NCBI RefSeq assembly: GCF_026342435.1 | Contig: NZ_JAPEMT010000002.1 | Location: forward strand, 1,240,001-1,304,000 | Direction: 5' to 3' | Length of the DNA: 64,000 nt | Origin: Streptomyces sp. NBC_00237 | GTDB lineage: Bacteria > Actinomycetota > Actinomycetes > Streptomycetales > Streptomycetaceae | Shown: piece by piece, positions 26,111 through 33,266 of the stretch | How positions within the stretch are numbered: the first letter of the stretch is position 1 | How the letters are laid out: each line of letters starts with the position of its first letter | Made by a program: the position numbers and the translations under genes | The notes under the pieces: generated by a model | What the model was told of the DNA's origin: nothing | Databases searched by the model: none | The model's input: the letters and a program-made list of their open reading frames with translations, nothing else

Positions 26111-26959
26111 TTACGCCAAGTGCCATACGGAGCGGTCCAGTTGGGTGGATATGGCCGTTGCCACTTCCTCGGGCCGCTCCAGGAACGGCAGGTGCCCGCT
26201 GTCGGGCACGACGGCGGTCGCACAGCGCGGTACGTTCTCCGCGAGCGTCGCCGCGTTGGCGTGGAAGACCGGCATGTCGGCACTGCCCGTCAGGGCCAGG
26301 GTGTCAGCCCTGATCCCGGCGAGGTCGGCGGGCGTGTGGACAGGGGCGCTCAGCGCGGCCATCGCCCCGTTGTCCAGTTCGGCCCAGGAGTGCCGGGCGA
26401 CGACGGACCTGATGCGGGCCCGCAGCGCCGGATGCCGTTCGGTGCCCCGGAAGATGTCGGGCGGCGCGGACATCCACAGGTCGGCCAGTCCCCCGGCCGC
26501 CTCGGCTCCGCGCATCCGGCGCAGCATCAGCAATTCGATGTAGCGCTTGCGGGCGGCCGGGTCGGGCGGGCCGCCGGAGGGGGTGGGTGCGCCCAGGACC
26601 AGCCGGTCCGCCACGTCCGGTGCGTCCAGAGCCATCTGGAGGGCGACGGTCGAGCCGAAGGAGAGACCGACCAGGCGCGTCGCGCCCTCGGCGCGGGCGA
26701 CCCCCGTGATGCGCGCGGCGAGTCCGGGCAGGGTCACCCCCGGCTCCAGGGGCGCGGAGCCGCCGTGGCCGGGGAGGTCCACGCCGACGTGACGGAACCC
26801 GGGCAGCAGTTCCCACAGGGGACGCCAGAGGGTGGAGTCCATGGTGTAGCCGTGGACCCACAGGACGGTCGGGCCGCTGCCGTGGCTGCGCAGGCGCAAC
26901 CCGTCGTGCGTGTGGGCGAGTTCGCCGGGCAGCGGGAGCAGGAACCGGTCGCCGCTCAT
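26111..26959 (-). CDS. Alpha/beta-hydrolase
   Basis: A 282-aa alpha/beta-hydrolase fold enzyme. The oxyanion HG motif is in VLWVHGYTMDS, the nucleophile elbow is GLSFGS with Ser100, the acid is probably the Asp in LTGSADMPVF and the histidine is in VPDSGHLPFLERPEEV. The last-listed segment is typical of hydrolases acting on small esters or amides. It is the terminal gene of the precursor-P450-oxidase-Rieske operon, overlapping the Rieske stop (ATGA, 26956-26959). It could tailor, release or detoxify the cluster product; the substrate is unknown. Confidence 0.87.
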   Translation of the reverse strand: MSGDRFLLPLPGELAHTHDGLRLRSHGSGPTVLWVHGYTMDSTLWRPLWELLPGFRHVGVDLPGHGGSAPLEPGVTLPGLAARITGVARAEGATRLVGLSFGSTVALQMALDAPDVADRLVLGAPTPSGGPPDPAARKRYIELLMLRRMRGAEAAGGLADLWMSAPPDIFRGTERHPALRARIRSVVARHSWAELDNGAMAALSAPVHTPADLAGIRADTLALTGSADMPVFHANAATLAENVPRCATAVVPDSGHLPFLERPEEVATAISTQLDRSVWHLA

Positions 26960-28005
26960 CGCTCCTCCAGACAGGGACCGGCCGGGCCGCCGGGGCCACA
27001 GTCGCCGCCGCCACCGCCGCCACCGCTGTCACCGCCGCCACCGCCGTGACCGCCGAAGTCACCGCTCGCCGTCGGGGCCGGACGCCCCAGGTCCGCGAAG
27101 CCCTCGCAGAACTCCCGGTAGGCGACGACCGCCGCGTCGGCGGGACCCGGGCCCTGCGGCCCGAACTCCCCTCGGTTCGCCAGGTGTTCCCACACCGCGA
27201 TGTCCTCGGCGAGCGCCCGCTCGCTCCCGGCGATCAGCATGGGCAGCTCGCGCTCGCGTCCCTCCCGTACGCCGATGGCCACGCGTGCCACGCACTCGCC
27301 GTCGGCGGTCGGCACGGCTGCCGTGACGATGACGTGCACCGCGTCCGGCGGGCCGAACTCGGTGACCACCACTCCGGGGCTGAAGGCCCGCGCGTAGAAG
27401 CGCGGCACGTACGGCTCCCGGCCCGGCCGCGCCTTCCCCGGCCCCTGCCACGGCGAGGCGGGCATCGGGAACTCGCCGTCCATCACCAACTCCCCCTCCT
27501 GCCCCTCCCGATGACGCATCTCACGCACCCGGTGGACCTTGTGCAGGGCGGTGAAGTGGTCGGTGTCGAAGGCGTTCTCGACGATGAGCGCGGCGGGTGC
27601 GGCGACCGGCCGGTGCACGGCCGCCACCAGCGAGTGGTTGCCCGCCAGTTCCTTCAGTACGGTGCGCATCCCCCGGTCGTCCTCGGGCCCGTCGGTGAGC
27701 CGTACGAACAGGGCCTCGCCGCAGACGACGGCCTCGTGCTCGCGCACCCAGGCGCGCGCCCCCTCCCGCTCCGGTCTGCCGAGCAGCACCCGCCGCCCGT
27801 GGAAGGGACAGACCAGGCAGCCGCCGTCCAGGCGTCCGCCACGGCCGAGGTGAGCGCCCCGGTGCGGGCAGTCGGCGTCGAAGACCCGGATGCCCGAGGC
27901 GTCGCGCACCGCGGTCAGCCGCCGCGTCCCGATGTCCAACGGGCTCACGTCACCGGCGAGTTCGGAGGTGAAGGCTGCCAGGTACCAGCCCGAGTGCACG
28001 TTCAC
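26956..28005 (-). CDS. Rieske non-heme iron oxygenase, alpha-type
   Basis: A 349-aa Rieske oxygenase. The [2Fe-2S] ligands are Cys46-His48 (CPHRGAHL) and Cys66-His69 (CPFHG). The mononuclear iron site is in ENAFDTDHFTALH: Asn144, Asp147, His150 and His155. Such enzymes hydroxylate, demethylate or desaturate small molecules using O2 and electrons from a reductase, which is not encoded nearby. The C-terminus has an unusual glycine-rich tail with two cysteines (GGGGGGGDCGPGGPAGPC). The GTG at 28005 is chosen because it overlaps the TGA of the amine oxidase gene (GTGA) and has AAGGAAG upstream. Likely tailors the polythiazole peptide. Confidence 0.9.
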   Translation of the reverse strand: MNVHSGWYLAAFTSELAGDVSPLDIGTRRLTAVRDASGIRVFDADCPHRGAHLGRGGRLDGGCLVCPFHGRRVLLGRPEREGARAWVREHEAVVCGEALFVRLTDGPEDDRGMRTVLKELAGNHSLVAAVHRPVAAPAALIVENAFDTDHFTALHKVHRVREMRHREGQEGELVMDGEFPMPASPWQGPGKARPGREPYVPRFYARAFSPGVVVTEFGPPDAVHVIVTAAVPTADGECVARVAIGVREGRERELPMLIAGSERALAEDIAVWEHLANRGEFGPQGPGPADAAVVAYREFCEGFADLGRPAPTASGDFGGHGGGGGDSGGGGGGGDCGPGGPAGPCLEER

Positions 28006-29264
28006 TGCCACTGCTTCCTTGCCTCCGTCACGTCGTCGGCGGCTCGCCGCCCATCGGCGATCGCCCCTTGCATCCAGGGCAGTGCCCGGCCGGCCACGGC
28101 GGCCTCCCCGGTGAAGAACAGCCGCCCGTCGTCCGTCGGCCGCGCCCAGCACCGGGCGGCGTCCGCCACCCCGGGTCCCAGAGCGCAGAACGCCCCGCCC
28201 GCATAGGGGTCTTCGCCCCAGTCGGCACTCTCCACGGCGACCACGTCGGCGGTACGGGTCCACGGCAGCGCCACCGCGAGCAGCCCGGCCAGTTGTCCGC
28301 CCGACGGTCCGCCCGACGGTCCGCCCGCCACGGCGGCTCGCACGTACGGTGCGGCCGCCCCCTTGGCGACCACCAGCACCTCCGGGCGGCCCCGCACACA
28401 GGACAGGAAGCCGCCCACGCCGTCGGCGTCGAACACCGAGACGCTCGCGGGCGCGGGCGCGGACAGGGTGACGACGGCCACGAAGCCGTCACCGGGGCGC
28501 AGGGTGCGCGCCGCCTCCCGCCGGTCCGCGCCCAGCCCTTCGATCTCCAGGAGGCCCCGGTCGACCACCACCGGTGGCACGGCGACGACGACCTGCCGGG
28601 CGGTCGCCGTGCCGTCGCCGACGGCGAGACGCACCTCGCCCTTCTGCACGTCGACCTCGATGCGGTGGACGGGCGCACCGGTGCGCACCGTGAGCCCTTC
28701 CGCCAGCACTGCGGGAATCCGGTCGAGACCGCCGGGAACGGTGAACTCGCCGTGTCCGCCCGGGTCCTGACGCATCGCCAGGGCCACGGCTGCCGCGTCG
28801 AGCCGCGCCGGGTCGGCGGCCCACGTCTGGCGCAGCCACTCCTCGGCGGTCGCCCGTTCGGCGTCGCCCGCTCCGCTGCGGGTCAGCCAGTCGGCGACCG
28901 TGACGCCGCCGGACGGCTCGCCCTCGTACCGTACGAGACCCGCTTCGAGCAGCCAGGGCGCGTGCGGGCCACGGGCCAGCGTCGCCATGGGGCGCGCGAT
29001 CCGGCCCCGGACCACGGAGGCGGACGAGGGCCGGGGAGCGGGCGGCAGGGGGCCGAGGAGGGCGTGGACCGGGTTGCGGTCGCCGTGCACGATCTGCGCG
29101 CCGAGTTCGACGGCCGGGCCGCCGTCGGCGGGCCGGTGGGTGAGCACGCGCCCGCCGATCCGGCCCCTGGCCTCCAGGACGAGTACGTCGACACCGGCCC
29201 GTGCCAGGTCGGCCGCGCAGGCCAGCCCGGCGACGCCCGCGCCGACGACGATCACCTCAGGCAT
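28002..29264 (-). CDS. FAD-dependent amine oxidase-like protein
   Basis: A 420-aa flavoprotein of the amine oxidase/phytoene desaturase superfamily. It begins MPEVIVVGAGVAGLACAADLARAGVDVLVLEARGRIGGRV with the dinucleotide-binding GAGVAG and the RxGGR motif, and ends with a FAD-contact region (DGRLFFTGEAAVAGRALPWMQGAI). It would oxidise an amine or a C-N/C-C bond of the product in the cytoplasm. It overlaps the P450 gene by 8 bp upstream and the Rieske gene by 4 bp downstream, so three oxidative enzymes are made as one coupled set. The real substrate is unknown. Confidence 0.88.
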   Translation of the reverse strand: MPEVIVVGAGVAGLACAADLARAGVDVLVLEARGRIGGRVLTHRPADGGPAVELGAQIVHGDRNPVHALLGPLPPAPRPSSASVVRGRIARPMATLARGPHAPWLLEAGLVRYEGEPSGGVTVADWLTRSGAGDAERATAEEWLRQTWAADPARLDAAAVALAMRQDPGGHGEFTVPGGLDRIPAVLAEGLTVRTGAPVHRIEVDVQKGEVRLAVGDGTATARQVVVAVPPVVVDRGLLEIEGLGADRREAARTLRPGDGFVAVVTLSAPAPASVSVFDADGVGGFLSCVRGRPEVLVVAKGAAAPYVRAAVAGGPSGGPSGGQLAGLLAVALPWTRTADVVAVESADWGEDPYAGGAFCALGPGVADAARCWARPTDDGRLFFTGEAAVAGRALPWMQGAIADGRRAADDVTEARKQWQ

Positions 29265-30483
29265 GTGCGGCCGCCGCCCCGGGAAGCCGCGACGCAGGGC
29301 GCTGTGCGCCCGTCAGGTCGACGCCCAGCGAGGTCAGCCGTCGCGGAATCAGCGTCGCGGCCCAGCGCGGTTCGGCATCGGTCAGGGCCGCCGCCGGGAA
29401 CTTCCGCACGAGGCGCGAGAGCAGCAGCGCGCCCGACTGCCGGACCAGGCGGGCGGCGAGGCAGAAGTGCGGGCCGCCGCCGAAGGCGAGGTGCGGGTTG
29501 GGGCTGCGGTCCCACACCGGGCGGTCGGGGTCGGCGAAGACGGCGGGGTCGCGGTTGGCCGCGGCGAGCACGGCCAGCACGCGCGCCCCCGCGGGTATCC
29601 GGCCGCCGGGCAGCTCGGCGTCGCGGACGGTGACGCGGGCGGTGAAGGGGATGGGGGCTTCGAGGCGGAGGAGTTCGTCCATGGCGGTCCCGGCCGCTTC
29701 GCCGTCCGCCGTACGGAGTGCCGCGCGCGCCTCGGGGCGGGGCAGCAGCCAGTACAGGGCGTTGCCGATGGACTCGGCGAGGGGCTGCCAGCCGCCGACG
29801 ACGGCCAGTCCGAGCACGCCGAGCATCTCCTGCCGGGTGAGCCGCCCGTCGGCCGCGAAGTCCCGCAGCGGGCTGGGCAGCGCCTGGTCCACGTGGGCGT
29901 CGAGGTAGCGGGTCAGCTCCCCCATCGCGGCCCGTCCGAGCCGGGCGAGCGGCGGCGGGGCGAGCGGGTCGAGGTTGACGGACACCGCGCGGGCGAGCTG
30001 CTGGAAGGGGGCCCGCTGTTCCTCGCGCAGCCCGAAGAGACGGGCGAGTACGGCGGTGGCGAGGGGGGTTCCGAGCTGGTCGACCGCGTCGGAGAGTGCG
30101 CCGTGTTCGCCCGCCCGCTCCAGCAGGGCGTCCGCGTCGTGGGCGAGCCCTTCGGCGATCGACGCCGTCGCGGCGGGTCCGACGAGCCGGACGCCGGGGG
30201 CCCGCAGCCGGGCGTGGTCGGTGCCGTCCGAGGTGAGCATCGAGACCGGAAGGTCGTCCTCCCTGGCCCGCTCGCGCTGCCCGGCGGCGGCGGAGAACGC
30301 CGGGTCCTTCAGCAGGGCGGTGCAGTCGGCGTACCCGGTGACCAGCCACATGCCGGTCATCGGGTCCCGGTGTACGGGGTCGTGCGTACGCAGCCAGGTG
30401 TACGCCGGGTACGGGTCGACGCGCCCGGCCGGGGCGAACGGGTGGGCGATACCGGCGGGAAGCCGGACGGCGGCGGTGGTCAC
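29257..30483 (-). CDS. Cytochrome P450 with atypical I-helix
   Basis: A 408-aa P450. The heme loop is FGGGPHFCLAARL with the thiolate Cys near 340, ExxR is in DELLRLEAPIPFTAR, and the PERF-like region is FADPDRPVWDR. The I-helix reads GLAVVGGWQPLAESIGNAL where A-G-x-(D/E)-T is expected, so the acid-alcohol pair that delivers protons for O2 activation is missing. P450s with such changes often act on carrier-bound or unusual substrates or use alternative chemistry. It lies between the ABC-2 permease gene (62-bp gap) and the amine oxidase gene in the precursor operon. Confidence 0.9.
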   Translation of the reverse strand: MTTAAVRLPAGIAHPFAPAGRVDPYPAYTWLRTHDPVHRDPMTGMWLVTGYADCTALLKDPAFSAAAGQRERAREDDLPVSMLTSDGTDHARLRAPGVRLVGPAATASIAEGLAHDADALLERAGEHGALSDAVDQLGTPLATAVLARLFGLREEQRAPFQQLARAVSVNLDPLAPPPLARLGRAAMGELTRYLDAHVDQALPSPLRDFAADGRLTRQEMLGVLGLAVVGGWQPLAESIGNALYWLLPRPEARAALRTADGEAAGTAMDELLRLEAPIPFTARVTVRDAELPGGRIPAGARVLAVLAAANRDPAVFADPDRPVWDRSPNPHLAFGGGPHFCLAARLVRQSGALLLSRLVRKFPAAALTDAEPRWAATLIPRRLTSLGVDLTGAQRPASRLPGAAAAHA

Positions 30484-30545
30484 GGGAGTCCAACCCTCCT
30501 ATTCCTGGGGGCCGTTCAGCACTCACTGAACTTTCTGACGGGCAT

Positions 30546-31463
30546 TCAGCGCACGCGCGGTCCGCGCCAGCCGAAGGTGAGTACGGTCGCGACGAGCCCG
30601 CCGACCGCCCACAGGGCGAGGATCAGGGCGATGCGCCCCGACTCCCATGACCCGGCGGGCTCCACGGCGGTGAAGGAGTCGGGCAGGAACACCGAGCGGA
30701 AGCCCTGCGCCATCCACTTCACCGGGAACAGGGCAGCGGTGTTCTGCATCCACAGCGGCAGCTGGTGGAAGGGGAAGAAGACCCCGGAGATGAACTGGAG
30801 CACCATGAAGACCGGCGTCACGATCGCGGACGCCGACCGGCTGTTGGGGATCACCGCGCTGTACGCGACCCCGGCCAGCGCGCATGCCGCAGTGCCCAGC
30901 GTGATGCACCAGGCGAGGGTGAGCCAGCGGCCCGGCGTGGACGGCAGCGGCAGGCCGAAGGCCAGCACCGCGATCCCGATGAGCAGGAGGGTCTCCAGCA
31001 CGGTGGTTACCACGACGCGCGCCAACTTGCCCAGGAAGTAGGCGGCCTTGGGCATGGGGGTGAGCGCGAGCCGCCGTACGGTGCCGTTGTCGCGCTCGAT
31101 GGCGACGCTGATGGCGAGCCCGGAGAACGCGGTGCTCATGACGCCCGCCGCGACCACCCCTGCCATGAACACCTGGCAGAAGTCGGTGTCGGTGCCCTCG
31201 ACCTTCCCGGAGAAGATCGAGCCGAACACCACGAGCAGGATCACCGGGAAGAGCAGGGTGAAGACCAGCGACTGCTTGTTGCGGAAGAACGCCTTGAGCT
31301 CCACCGAGGAGCGGGCGGCGCTCGCCCGCAGCAGTCCGGGCACCGGGCCCTTTCCGGCCTGCGGCGGTGCCTCGCTCCCGGGAACGCCGTCGGACGTACC
31401 GCCGGATGCGCGATCGGGTGCGCCCGCGGCCTCGCGCGGCCTGTCGGTTCCGGTCAGGGACAT
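30546..31463 (-). CDS. ABC-2 type transporter permease
   Basis: A 305-aa membrane protein with six hydrophobic segments of the ABC-2/DrrB type (KQSLVFTLLFPVILLVVFGSIF; FMAGVVAAGVMSTAF; TVLETLLLIGIAVLAFGL; MVLQFISGVFFPFHQLPLWMQNTA; IALILALWAVGGLVATVLTFGW). A charged disordered N-terminus (about 1-50) precedes the first helix. It overlaps the ATPase gene by 10 bp and would form an exporter with it. Since the NHLM system already provides secretion, this pair is probably a self-resistance pump. Confidence 0.88.
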   Translation of the reverse strand: MSLTGTDRPREAAGAPDRASGGTSDGVPGSEAPPQAGKGPVPGLLRASAARSSVELKAFFRNKQSLVFTLLFPVILLVVFGSIFSGKVEGTDTDFCQVFMAGVVAAGVMSTAFSGLAISVAIERDNGTVRRLALTPMPKAAYFLGKLARVVVTTVLETLLLIGIAVLAFGLPLPSTPGRWLTLAWCITLGTAACALAGVAYSAVIPNSRSASAIVTPVFMVLQFISGVFFPFHQLPLWMQNTAALFPVKWMAQGFRSVFLPDSFTAVEPAGSWESGRIALILALWAVGGLVATVLTFGWRGPRVR

Positions 31464-32398
31464 GGGGCTGCCTCCCGCGCGATGAGGTCGAGGTAGATCT
31501 CTTCGAGGGTGGGCCTGTGCACCCTCAGTTCGGTGAGTTCGGCCACCCCTGCCTCGTGCGCCCAGGGCAGCAGAACGTCAAGTACCGCCATGGGTACGGA
31601 CGTTCGCAGCGTGATGACGCCGCCCGCCTCCGCCGTCCCCGTACCGGCGGGCAGCCTGTCGGGCAGTGCCCGGCCCGCCAGGCGGTCGCAGCGGCGGAAG
31701 GTGACGCTCGCCGGGGTGGTGTCCCGCCCGCCGAGTTCCGCGGGCCTGCCGCAGGCGACGAGCCGTCCGCCGACGATGACCCCGGCCCGCTGGGCGAGTT
31801 CCTCGGCCTCGTCGAGGTAGTGCGTGGTCAGGACGGTGGTGCGGCCCCGGTCGGCGAACCAGCGCACCAGCTCCCAGGCTTCGCGCCTGGCCACCGGGTC
31901 GAGTCCGGTGGTGGGCTCGTCCAGGAAGATCAGTTCGGGGTCGCCGATCACGCCGACGGCCACGTCGAGTCTGCGCTGCTGCCCACCGGAGAGCGACAGG
32001 GCGGGGGTGGAGTGGCGCCGGCCCAGCCCGACCATGTCGAGCACCTGCCCCACCGGCAGCGGATTCGGGTACATCGCCGCGAAGTGCGCGACGACCTCCC
32101 GGACGTTCAGATCCACGTAGGCGCCCGTGGATTGGGGCACCACGCCGATTCTCGCGCGCCATTCCCGCGGGTCCTCGGCCGGATCACGGCCGAGGACCCG
32201 CACTTCTCCGCCGGTGCGCCGTCTGACGCCCGTCAGTATGTCGACGGTCGTGGTCTTGCCCGCGCCGTTGGGCCCGAGCAGCGCGAATACCTCACCCCGA
32301 TGAATGTCGAGGCTGAGATCGCGGACCGCGTAGGTGTCGCCGTAACGCTTGGCGAGACCGCGGACGGAAACCGGATGCGCTTCCTGCGCAGTGGGCAT
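31454..32398 (-). CDS. ABC transporter ATP-binding protein (DrrA-like)
   Basis: A 314-aa ATPase with Walker A LGPNGAGKTT (41-50), Q-loop VVPQSTG, signature LSGGQQRR near 135, Walker B LIFLDEPTTGLDP and the switch histidine TTHYLDE. The C-terminal extension is typical of antibiotic-export DrrA-type subunits. It is the first gene after the precursor peptide on the same strand, 73 bp downstream of it and separated by a strong hairpin, and is coupled to the permease gene by overlap. Confidence 0.9.
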   Translation of the reverse strand: MPTAQEAHPVSVRGLAKRYGDTYAVRDLSLDIHRGEVFALLGPNGAGKTTTVDILTGVRRRTGGEVRVLGRDPAEDPREWRARIGVVPQSTGAYVDLNVREVVAHFAAMYPNPLPVGQVLDMVGLGRRHSTPALSLSGGQQRRLDVAVGVIGDPELIFLDEPTTGLDPVARREAWELVRWFADRGRTTVLTTHYLDEAEELAQRAGVIVGGRLVACGRPAELGGRDTTPASVTFRRCDRLAGRALPDRLPAGTGTAEAGGVITLRTSVPMAVLDVLLPWAHEAGVAELTELRVHRPTLEEIYLDLIAREAAPCP

Positions 32399-32433
32399 GG
32401 ATCACTCCAGCGAAGGGGGAATGTGGTGCGGTC

Positions 32434-32452
32434 GGGGCCCGCCCTGGGCCCC
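32434..32452. terminator. Hairpin between precursor and transporter genes
   Basis: GGGGCCC (32434-32440), loop GCCCT, GGGCCCC (32446-32452), only 18 bp after the precursor stop codon on the minus strand. No U-tract. It probably acts as a partial terminator or mRNA 3' stabiliser, giving more precursor than enzyme message. Confidence 0.6.
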
Positions 32453-32470
32453 TGAGTGCCGAGCTGCCGA

Positions 32471-32839
32471 TCAGGTGCAGCAGCAGCAGGGGCAGCAGCA
32501 GTAGTTGCAGCCTGCGGCGACGTCCGAGAGGTCGCCCTCGCTCAGCTCGGCGGCGTCGACGGTGGGTGTCTCGGGGATGTGGAACTCGTAGCGCCGGGTG
32601 GCCAGACCGGTCTCCCACAGGGCGACCTGGACGTCGAGGTTGCCCTCCTGGTGACCCTCGGGAGCCTGGGTGACGATGACGATCTCGCTGCCCTCGGGGA
32701 CCTCGAGACCGGCCTCGGCCAGCGCGGCCTTCGGGTCGGACTGGAGCCGGGCGGCGAACGCCTCGTCGGACCAGGAGCTGATGAGCACACGGGTGTAGGC
32801 GTTGACGAATTCCGCCCGCTGCTGGGGGTCCAGAGACAT
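32471..32839 (-). CDS. NHLP-leader TOMM precursor peptide
   Basis: A 122-aa precursor. Residues about 8-60 match the nitrile-hydratase-alpha-like leader (FVNAYTRVLISSWSDEAFAA, DPKAALAEAGLEVPEG). After a variable beta-type segment the leader ends with acidic residues (AELSEGDLSDVAAG) and the C-terminus is CNYCCCPCCCCT. The core would have eight cysteines, one Asn, one Tyr, one Pro and one Thr. Leader removal after VAAG by the C39 peptidase at 12729-15074 is expected, and cyclodehydratase plus SagB would make up to eight thiazoles. GGGAGAG lies 5 nt before the ATG. It heads the minus-strand operon that carries transporter, P450, amine oxidase, Rieske oxygenase and hydrolase genes. Confidence 0.93.
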   Translation of the reverse strand: MSLDPQQRAEFVNAYTRVLISSWSDEAFAARLQSDPKAALAEAGLEVPEGSEIVIVTQAPEGHQEGNLDVQVALWETGLATRRYEFHIPETPTVDAAELSEGDLSDVAAGCNYCCCPCCCCT

Positions 32840-32859
32840 GCGAACTCTCCCTTGTATGA

Positions 32860-32888
32860 CGCTTCTTGAGAATCGGGTTCTCGAAGCG
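32860..32888 (-). promoter_or_regulatory. Hairpin in precursor leader mRNA
   Basis: CGCTTC-TT-GAGAA and TTCTC-GAAGCG (32860-32888) form an 11-bp stem with a two-base bulge around TCGGG, about 21-50 nt upstream of the precursor ATG. It could stabilise the message or mark a transcription-linked control; its relation to the start site is unknown. Confidence 0.4.
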
Positions 32889-32963
32889 TGGGTGTTTCGG
32901 TCGTTGTGTCGGCGACGGACAAAGATTCACACGCATTCGCCGTCCCGGCCAAGACGCAATGAA

Positions 32964-33219
32964 ACGTAATCCGGACCCCTTGCCGCCTGACGTATTGTGC
33001 GTCGCCCCGGACCTCTCCGAATAAGCATTGAGCCGACCTCGGCCGGGCGTTACGGTGATTCAACTACCTGCGCCCAAAGGCGTATTGACGTCCTGCGGGA
33101 TTGGCATACTCTCACGTCACCTGCCGTGCGGGCGCGTACCGGAAGGGCCCGTGAGGCAATTCCCCGACGATTACCGAATTACTTACGCCGCATACGTACG
33201 ACGCATTCGGGATTACGTA
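32964..33219. promoter_or_regulatory. Divergent control region, precursor and P450 units
   Basis: The 427-bp gap between precursor (start 32839) and P450 (start 33267) holds no gene. It contains GGATTACGT on the minus strand (32964-32972), 125 bp upstream of the precursor ATG, and, on the plus strand, CCGCATACGTACG (33188-33200) followed by GGATTACGTA (33210-33219), 48 bp before the P450 ATG. A possible P450 promoter is TTGACG (33085-33090) with TACTCT (33107-33112), spacing 16. The first two words recur at the other cluster promoters. Confidence 0.5.
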
Positions 33220-33266
33220 ACGGCCCTGCGTACCGGGCCGAGCCCCTTCTCTCCACGGAGGTTCAC

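Noticed and set aside
30519..30536. Terminator GTTCAG/CTGAAC between permease and P450
   Set aside because: The weak 6-bp stem has its T-run on the plus strand, where no gene ends; unlikely to stop minus-strand transcription.
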